Source: Caenibius tardaugens NBRC 16725 (GTDB taxonomy: Bacteria; Pseudomonadota; Alphaproteobacteria; Sphingomonadales; Sphingomonadaceae). From it: a DNA stretch of 64,000 nucleotides. The stretch's first letter is position 1; every line of letters starts with the position of its first letter. The DNA is taken from positions 62,001 to 126,000 of the forward strand of contig NZ_CP034179.1 in assembly GCF_003860345.1 (NCBI RefSeq), given 5' to 3'. A model generated the notes under the pieces. The model did not search any database. It was not told the origin of the DNA and saw nothing but the letters and a program-made list of their open reading frames with translations. Shown here one piece after another: positions 58,336 to 64,000 of the stretch. The position numbers and the translations under genes are program-made.

Positions 58336-60627
58336 TCAGAATTTGTTGTCGCGCGGGAAGCCTTGCGGCGGAAGCCGTCCGGCGGCGCCCCGCGCCACCT
58401 TCCACAGCATGACATCCTTCTCCGTACGTGTGCGGCCGGTTTCCCCGCCCATCGTCCAGCTCAACCCTTCTTCCAGCTTCAGGGTCACCGCATCGCTCAA
58501 CCCGCCATCGCGGTACCGTTGCAAAGTGACGCCCTGCCCCTTGGCCATAAGCGGCAGTTCCTCCAACGCAAAGATCACCAGCTTGCGATTGTCGCCCACC
58601 ACCGCGACATGATCGTGCTCCGGCGCGATTTCGCGGACTATGGCCAGTTTTACATCGCCCTTCACATTGACGACCTGCCGCCCCTTGCGCGTTTCCGCCA
58701 GCATTTCATCCATTTCCGCGGCGAAGCCCTTGCCGATCGTGCTGGCCAACAGAACCTGCCCTTTCGCCCGATAGACCAGCACGCTCACGATATGGGCGTC
58801 GGCATCGATATCCACCATGGTGCGGATCGGTTCGCCAAATCCGCGCGCGCCGGGCAACTTGTCGGCGCCGAGGGTATAGAACCGGCCATTATCAGCCGCG
58901 AACAGCAGCTTGTCGGTCGTCTGCGCATGGAGCGCAAAGGCCGGACCATCGCCTTCCTTGAACTTGAAGTCGGAATCGAGCGCCACGTGCCCACGCGCCG
59001 CACGTATCCAGCCGCGTTGCGACAGGATCACGGTGACCGGTTCTTTCTCGATCATCGCATCCATGCTGAATTCCACCGTCGGGGCGGCTTCGGCAATCGT
59101 CGTGCGGCGACGGCCCAGTGCGGTCGTTTCCGCATATTCCTTGCGCAGATCGGCCAGATCACGCTTCAACCGGGTGCGTTGCCGCGCGGGGCTGGCCAGC
59201 AGCTTTTCCAGTTCGTCACGTTCGGCCAGAAGGTCTTCCAGTTCCTGCCGCAGCGCCATTTCCTCAAGCTTGCGCAAACTGCGCAGGCGCATGTTGAGAA
59301 TGGCTTCGGCCTGCCGGTCGGTCAGGTTGAATTCGGCCATCATCACCGGTTTGGGTTCATCCTCGGTCCGGATAATCTCGATAATGCGATCGAGATTGAG
59401 GTAGGCGATGATATAGCCTTCGACCAGTTCGAGCCGGGCCGCGATCTTGTCCAGCCGGTGCTGGCTGCGGCGCTGCAGGATGTCGATCTGGCTGGCGATC
59501 CAGTTGGTCAGCAGTTCCTTCAGGCCCATGACCATCGGGGTGCGTGTGGCGTCAAGGACGTTAAGATTGAGGCCGAACCGGGTCTCCAGATCGGTCAGCT
59601 TGTACAGGCTTTCCTTAAGCAGTTCGGGATCGACATTGCGGCTCTTGGGCACGATCACAATGCGGATATGTTCGTCGCTCTCGTCGCGAATATCCTCAAG
59701 GATCGGCAGTTTGCGATCGGCGATGAGCTGGGCGATCTGTTCGATCAGCTTGCCCTTCTGCACCATGTAGGGAATTTCAGAGATAACGAGCTGGTATTGC
59801 CCGCCGCCCAACCGTTCGATCCCGGCATCCCGGTCTTCGTCTTCTTTCGCCTCGGCCGCATGAAACCGGCCACGCACGCGGAACGATCCACGCCCCGTTT
59901 CATAGGCCGCCGCAATCACATCGGGGCTATCGACCACCACGCCGCCGGTCGGAAAATCGGGGCCCTGGAACAGCGTCATCAAGCGGCTGTGTTCGACATG
60001 GGGATTGTCGATCAGTTCCAGCGTGGCATCCACGATTTCCGCAACGTTATGGCTGGGAATGTTCGTCGCCATGCCCACTGCGATACCGCTGGCACCATTG
60101 GCCAGGAGGTTGGGGAACAGCCCCGGGAAGATATCCGGTTCTTCTTCCTCGCCGTTATAGGTCGGGATGAAGTCGACCGTTCCTTCATCCAGCCCGGCCA
60201 TAAGGCGGATCGCCGTGCGCGTCAGGCGCGCTTCGGTGTAGCGATAGGCAGCGGCGTTATCCCCGTCGATATTGCCGAAATTGCCCTGCCCTTCGACCAG
60301 CGGATAGCGCAGCGCGAAATCCTGCGCCAAACGGACCATGGCATCGTAAACGCTGGTATCGCCATGCGGGTGATACTTGCCGATGACATCGCCCACCACG
60401 CGAGCGGATTTCTTGAAGGCCTGACCCGGATCGAGTTTCAACTGACGCATCGCCCACAACAGGCGGCGATGCACTGGCTTCAGCCCATCGCGCAGATCGG
60501 GCAACGAGCGCGCGGTGATCGTCGACAGGGCATAGACGAGGTACCGTTCCGACAGCGCGGAATCGAACGGGGCATCGACAATGGCGTCGAACGGATCGGA
60601 GGAATCGTCAGTCGTGGTTATATCCAT
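58336..60627 (-). CDS. parC: DNA topoisomerase IV subunit A
   Basis: The 763-residue protein cleaves and rejoins DNA to decatenate chromosomes. The catalytic Tyr lies in AAAYRYTEARLT, and the quinolone-determining helix region reads HPHGDTSVYDAMVRLAQDF. The C-terminal propeller is present (EKEPVTVILSQRGWIRAARG). The length (~750) and the lack of the GyrA box indicate ParC rather than GyrA. parE is not in the window. It is divergent from the DUF4349 gene. Confidence 0.94.
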   Translation of the reverse strand: MDITTTDDSSDPFDAIVDAPFDSALSERYLVYALSTITARSLPDLRDGLKPVHRRLLWAMRQLKLDPGQAFKKSARVVGDVIGKYHPHGDTSVYDAMVRLAQDFALRYPLVEGQGNFGNIDGDNAAAYRYTEARLTRTAIRLMAGLDEGTVDFIPTYNGEEEEPDIFPGLFPNLLANGASGIAVGMATNIPSHNVAEIVDATLELIDNPHVEHSRLMTLFQGPDFPTGGVVVDSPDVIAAAYETGRGSFRVRGRFHAAEAKEDEDRDAGIERLGGGQYQLVISEIPYMVQKGKLIEQIAQLIADRKLPILEDIRDESDEHIRIVIVPKSRNVDPELLKESLYKLTDLETRFGLNLNVLDATRTPMVMGLKELLTNWIASQIDILQRRSQHRLDKIAARLELVEGYIIAYLNLDRIIEIIRTEDEPKPVMMAEFNLTDRQAEAILNMRLRSLRKLEEMALRQELEDLLAERDELEKLLASPARQRTRLKRDLADLRKEYAETTALGRRRTTIAEAAPTVEFSMDAMIEKEPVTVILSQRGWIRAARGHVALDSDFKFKEGDGPAFALHAQTTDKLLFAADNGRFYTLGADKLPGARGFGEPIRTMVDIDADAHIVSVLVYRAKGQVLLASTIGKGFAAEMDEMLAETRKGRQVVNVKGDVKLAIVREIAPEHDHVAVVGDNRKLVIFALEELPLMAKGQGVTLQRYRDGGLSDAVTLKLEEGLSWTMGGETGRTRTEKDVMLWKVARGAAGRLPPQGFPRDNKF

Positions 60628-60820
60628 CGCCCCCGGCTTAGCAGGACAGCGCGCCGCGCTCTAGCGCGTCCGGCGCGCAATTCACATGCATGATCGCACA
60701 GGCGGGGTGAACGGATACAGCGAGGTAACGAACGAGGGGAGCCCCAAACAAGCCCGGTTGCCAGCAAGCCGGTGCTGGGCCATCACCCGGCTTAAGGAGA
60801 CAGGCCTGAAGGAGTAAGGG

Positions 60821-61774
60821 ATGCGGTCAATCAGTCTTGCGGTCACGGCACTCGCTCTTACCCTCGCGGGATGCAGCCAGTCGCACGAAGAAAGTGCGGC
60901 GCAGATGGCGGATGCCGAGACTGTCGCCCCGGCAGCACCACAGGAGGCGAAAGGCGCGGCCGATAGCGCGGCAAAACCGTTGACGCAGGATGGCGCAAGT
61001 GCGCCAGGACAGGCCGCACAGGCACCCCGCCCGCCGCAGATCGCCTATACCTATCAATTCGGCTTCCGCATCGCGGAGAAGGCGATCACGCCACTGCAAC
61101 AACGCCATGCCGATCTGTGCGAAAGCAAAGGCCCGCAGGTCTGCCGGATCATTGCGATGGAGCAATCCGGTGCGGAAGGCGATTATGCCTATGGCAAGCT
61201 CGAACTGGATGTCGTTGCCAATCAGGCGCGCGCATTCGGCAAGGAATTGGGCAAGATCGCGAAAGGCGAAGGCGGCGAGGAAGTGCGCAGCGCGATTGCC
61301 GGCGAAGACCTGTCCAAGCAGATCGTGGACACCGAAGCCCGCCTGCGCGCCCGCACCCTGTTGCGTGACCGGCTGATGGAAATCCTCGCCACGCGCAAGG
61401 GCAGCGTGGCCGAACTGGTGGAGGCCGAACGCGGGGTCGCGCAAGTGAACGAGGAAATCGATCAGGCGCAAAGCTGGCTGGCGGAAATGAAAGGCCGGGT
61501 CGCCTACAGCCATATGACGGTGAGCTACGATTCCTCCGCCCCCGGATCGGGCGGCTTTCTCCATCCGATCCGCAATGCGCTGGGCTCGCTCGGCAGCATT
61601 CTTGGCACGGTGATCGCCGGGATCATCGTTGTGCTCACCGCTCTGATCCCGATCACATGCGTCGTGGTACTGCTGGTCTGGGGCCTGCGCCGATTGCGCA
61701 CGCTCAATCGCAAACGGCGCAGCGGCGACGAAACGGGTGACGATGCGGCAAAAACGATGGGGGACAGCGCCTGA
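60821..61774 (+). CDS. DUF4349 lipoprotein
   Basis: The product is 317 residues. The N-terminus ISLAVTALALTLAGCSQ has a lipobox Cys18. An Ala/Pro/Glu-rich linker follows, then a DUF4349 domain with long helices (KQIVDTEARLRARTLLRDRLMEIL in parts; VNEEIDQAQSWLAEMKGRV) and a near-C-terminal membrane helix (IIVVLTALIPITCVVVLLVWGL). The function is unknown. The 190-bp leader has a 7-bp stem AAGCCGG/CCGGCTT (60766-60793), and GAAGGAG lies before the ATG. Confidence 0.87.
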   Translation: MRSISLAVTALALTLAGCSQSHEESAAQMADAETVAPAAPQEAKGAADSAAKPLTQDGASAPGQAAQAPRPPQIAYTYQFGFRIAEKAITPLQQRHADLCESKGPQVCRIIAMEQSGAEGDYAYGKLELDVVANQARAFGKELGKIAKGEGGEEVRSAIAGEDLSKQIVDTEARLRARTLLRDRLMEILATRKGSVAELVEAERGVAQVNEEIDQAQSWLAEMKGRVAYSHMTVSYDSSAPGSGGFLHPIRNALGSLGSILGTVIAGIIVVLTALIPITCVVVLLVWGLRRLRTLNRKRRSGDETGDDAAKTMGDSA

Positions 61775-61783
61775 CCGGCGCAA

Positions 61784-62116
61784 TCAGACCCCTTGCATAT
61801 CGTGGGATTCCGCAGGAATGCGGACTTCCAGCCCATCCAGTTCAGGGGTCAGTTCGATCTGGCAGGATAGGCGGCTGGTGCGCTGCACCCCGGCCGCGAG
61901 ATCGAGCATGTCCTCTTCCTCTTCCGCCGCATGGGGAAGGCGCTCGAACCAGTCCGACGCGATAATCACATGGCAGGTTGAACAGGCCATCTGGCCTTCA
62001 CAGGTCCCTTCAAGCGGCATTCCCGCGGCTTGCCCCACTTCCAGCAGGCTCCGCCCCACGTCCGCTTCCGTGGCGACCGTCTCGCCCGATGCGGTGATGA
62101 ATGTCACGCGGATCAT
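61784..62116 (-). CDS. [2Fe-2S] ferredoxin (adrenodoxin type)
   Basis: This 110-residue ferredoxin has the ISC-type cluster ligands CEGQMACSTC (Cx5Cx2C) and a later Cys in RLSCQIEL. The acidic loop AAEEEEDMLD is typical of partners of Fe-S biosynthesis. The ATG overlaps the stop of the upstream cysteine desulfurase by 4 bases. It is probably the electron donor of this iron-sulfur operon. Confidence 0.92.
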   Translation of the reverse strand: MIRVTFITASGETVATEADVGRSLLEVGQAAGMPLEGTCEGQMACSTCHVIIASDWFERLPHAAEEEEDMLDLAAGVQRTSRLSCQIELTPELDGLEVRIPAESHDMQGV

Positions 62117-63207
62117 AAATTGTCCTGATGTTCTGCAGCCTTGGCGATCTTTTCGACCGCTTCGGCAAGTTCCGCAAGGGTGGAATAGCGCCCGAAGCCC
62201 AAACGAATGGAACTTTTGGCCTGCGCATCATCCAGCCCGATCGCCCGCAGGACATGGCTGGGCCTGCCCGAACCGCTGGCGCAGGCCGATCCTGCCGAGA
62301 ATGCGACCTGACGGACATCCGCCATCAACCGCGCCACATCCAGCCCCGGCCTGCGCATATTGAGATTGCCGTGCCAACGCTGCTGCGCACTGCCGTTCAG
62401 CACCCATCCCGGCAGCAGGTCCACAGCCTTTTCCCAAAGGTTATCCACATGCCGAGCATCCGCTTCCTGCTGGGCCAGCGCCACTTGCGCCGCCACACCG
62501 AACCCTGCGCACAGCGCCGGGCTGAGCGTGCCCGAGCGCACCCCCTGTTCCTGCCCGCCGCCGGTGATGATCGGCGCCAGCGTGATCCCGTCGCGCACCC
62601 ACAGCGCACCGATACCCTTTGGCCCGTAAAGCTTGTGCGCGGAGATCGCGATCATATCGGCCTGCGCCGGTGGCGCGATCTTGCCCGCACCCTGCACCGC
62701 ATCGCACAGGAACAGCGCCCCCGCGTCATGCGCGCGTTCGGCCAGATCCTCGACCGGCTGGATCGTGCCGATTTCGTTGTTCACCTGCATCACCGCAACC
62801 AGTCGGACATCGCCGGGCAAATCCACATCGGAATCGACCAGCCCCGCCCCATTAACCGGTAGGACAGACACCGGGCATCCCAGATCGGCAGCGGTATCCA
62901 GCACCGCCGCATGTTCTATCGCGGAAACCGCCACGGGGCGCGTGTCCCCCCGCACGGCACTGCCCCGCATGGCGAGGTTGATCGCCTCGGTCGCCGATCC
63001 GGTGAAGACGATCCGCCCCCCCGGTGGGCACAGGGCCGCCACACGTTCGCGCGCCAGTTCCACGGCGGCGGCCGCCGCCCTGCCCAGCCGGTGCGGGCTA
63101 TGCGGATTGCCGAACCCGTCGCTATCCGCGCCGCCCAGCCAGCGCAGCATTTCCTCGCGCGCTTCGGGGGCCAGCGGCGTGGTCGCCTGATAATCGCAAT
63201 AGATCAT
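62113..63207 (-). CDS. Cysteine desulfurase (NifS/IscS-type), copy 1
   Basis: The 364-residue PLP enzyme takes sulfur from cysteine for Fe-S clusters. It starts MIYCDYQATTPLAPEAREEM; the PLP lysine is in SAHKLYGPKG and the persulfide Cys in GSACASGSGRPSH. ATG 63207 overlaps the upstream desulfurase stop by 4 bases. An in-frame start at 63288 lies inside that gene and is rejected. It is shorter than E. coli IscS (404). Confidence 0.92.
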   Translation of the reverse strand: MIYCDYQATTPLAPEAREEMLRWLGGADSDGFGNPHSPHRLGRAAAAAVELARERVAALCPPGGRIVFTGSATEAINLAMRGSAVRGDTRPVAVSAIEHAAVLDTAADLGCPVSVLPVNGAGLVDSDVDLPGDVRLVAVMQVNNEIGTIQPVEDLAERAHDAGALFLCDAVQGAGKIAPPAQADMIAISAHKLYGPKGIGALWVRDGITLAPIITGGGQEQGVRSGTLSPALCAGFGVAAQVALAQQEADARHVDNLWEKAVDLLPGWVLNGSAQQRWHGNLNMRRPGLDVARLMADVRQVAFSAGSACASGSGRPSHVLRAIGLDDAQAKSSIRLGFGRYSTLAELAEAVEKIAKAAEHQDNL

Positions 63208-64000
63208 GCGGCCCGCGCCCGGGCATCTTCCGCCATGCCGATCCAAGCTGCACAGAACGCTTCCACATCGGCGCGGGTGGTGTTCCACCCGAAACTGACG
63301 CGAATGACCCGGCTGGCCAGCCCGCCATCGAGCCCCATCGCTTCGAGCACGTGGCTTTGCTTCAGGCTGCCGGAGGAACAGGCCGAGCCCTGGCTGACGG
63401 CAAATCCCGCCATGTCAAACCGCATCAATTGCGCGCTGCCCGATACCAGCGGCATCGCCAACGCTTCGATATAAGGGGTCGGGTCCGCCAATTGCCGCGA
63501 CAGCCGCACCCCGTCCAGTGCGGCCATGGCGGGATCGAGCATGGCATCGATCGGTGCCAGCACGGCGGGATCGCAGTAAGGTTGGCTGCCAGCCTCCAGC
63601 GCGGCGGCAAAGCCCAGTGCCCCCGGCAGGTTTTCCGTCCCCCGGCGGTACCCCCGCTCCTGCCCGCCCGATGCGGAGAGCATGGCGTAATCGCGCACCA
63701 GCAGCGCCCCGATGCCCGGGGGGCCGCCCAGCTTATGCGCCGAAACGATCGCTATGTCGGCCTGCGACGGGATCACCCATTTCCCCGCACTTTGCGCGGC
63801 ATCCGTCACCAGAATACCGCCAGCCCCGTGCACGATATCCGCGATGGCCGCCGTATCCTGCCGTGCACCCGTTTCGGAATTGATCGTCTGCACCGCAACA
63901 ACCGGCCGTTCCCGCCCGTCGACCGCTTCGGCCAGAACATCGCGGTCAAGCGCCCCGTCCGGCAGGACAGGCAGCACTTCCGCATCGGGCAGCACGCGCA
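63204..64000 (-). CDS. Cysteine desulfurase (NifS/IscS-type), copy 2, N-terminus outside window
   Basis: The last ~265 residues are present; the gene continues past the right edge. The PLP lysine lies in SAHKLGGPPG and the catalytic Cys in GSACSSGSLKQSH. It is similar to, but distinct from, the adjacent copy (for instance GGQERGYRRGTENLPG against GGGQEQGVRSGTLSP). Both have an intact active site. The two genes and the ferredoxin overlap one another and form one operon. Confidence 0.92.
   Translation of the reverse strand, partial: RVLPDAEVLPVLPDGALDRDVLAEAVDGRERPVVAVQTINSETGARQDTAAIADIVHGAGGILVTDAAQSAGKWVIPSQADIAIVSAHKLGGPPGIGALLVRDYAMLSASGGQERGYRRGTENLPGALGFAAALEAGSQPYCDPAVLAPIDAMLDPAMAALDGVRLSRQLADPTPYIEALAMPLVSGSAQLMRFDMAGFAVSQGSACSSGSLKQSHVLEAMGLDGGLASRVIRVSFGWNTTRADVEAFCAAWIGMAEDARARAA

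Noticed and set aside
58363-60693. 776-residue open frame antisense to parC
   Set aside because: ParC on the minus strand has catalytic and family motifs along its full length; the antisense frame has none.

Overview
The window reads as a chromosomal core segment of an alphaproteobacterium, most likely a member of Sphingomonadales (Novosphingobium/Sphingobium-like). This is inferred from high GC content and a set of lineage traits: a class I lysyl-tRNA synthetase, a CcrM-type GANTC methyltransferase, a three-gene pntAA-pntAB-pntB transhydrogenase preceded by a 41-residue aa3-oxidase subunit IV-like protein, a CobT-like chelatase subunit, a CpaF pilus ATPase, DUF1285 and DUF2218 genes, and a very short ATP synthase epsilon subunit. 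I see no insertion sequences, integrases, CRISPR arrays, rRNA or convincing tRNA genes. Genes are tightly packed, often with 1-8 base overlaps.

Layout. 1-5.7 kb: start of a DEAD-box RNA helicase, an RcnB-like secreted protein, a prolyl-4-hydroxylase-like oxygenase, DUF1003, lysK and a MscS-type channel. 5.7-10.1 kb: a YqjI-like PadR repressor with DUF2218 and a palindromic operator, an XPD/DinG-like Fe-S helicase and a SixA-like phosphatase. 10.1-13.2 kb: the rpmF-plsX-fabH-ihfA-merR run (lipid initiation, ribosome, nucleoid protein). 13.4-15.9 kb: MAPEG, a metallo-beta-lactamase-fold hydrolase, then a divergent S24-type repressor facing two small unknown genes across clustered TCCTA/TAGGA repeats. 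15.9-29 kb: a hydroxyacid dehydrogenase, cysS, a DMT exporter, a nitroreductase, cobT, fsa, priA, ada and a trypsin-like protease gene broken by a one-base frameshift. 29.1-33.9 kb: F1 ATP synthase atpHAGDC. 34-42.5 kb: HNH protein, GT-C membrane protein, cpaF, DMT transporter, entericidin, a DUF938/ABA4-like pair, an NAD(P)-binding protein, dgt, and an Asp/Glu-racemase relative lacking both catalytic residues. 42.7-45.7 kb: proton-translocating transhydrogenase. 45.9-52.3 kb: a sigma-54-type activator with GAFPGA instead of GAFTGA, folP, ccrM with a dense cluster of its own target sites upstream, an ABC-F ATPase and rnhB. 52.4-64 kb: an SDR, a soluble aldose dehydrogenase, a GNAT-DUF1285-Nudix-cca operon, parC, DUF4349, and an iron-sulfur operon of two tandem cysteine desulfurases and a ferredoxin, cut by the window end.

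Most genes are housekeeping. The parts least explained by known families are the S24 repressor module (14.6-15.9 kb), the GANTC cluster upstream of ccrM, the catalytically stripped racemase homologue and the GAFPGA regulator. Start codons were chosen from ribosome-binding sites and family lengths, and several differ from the longest open frame.
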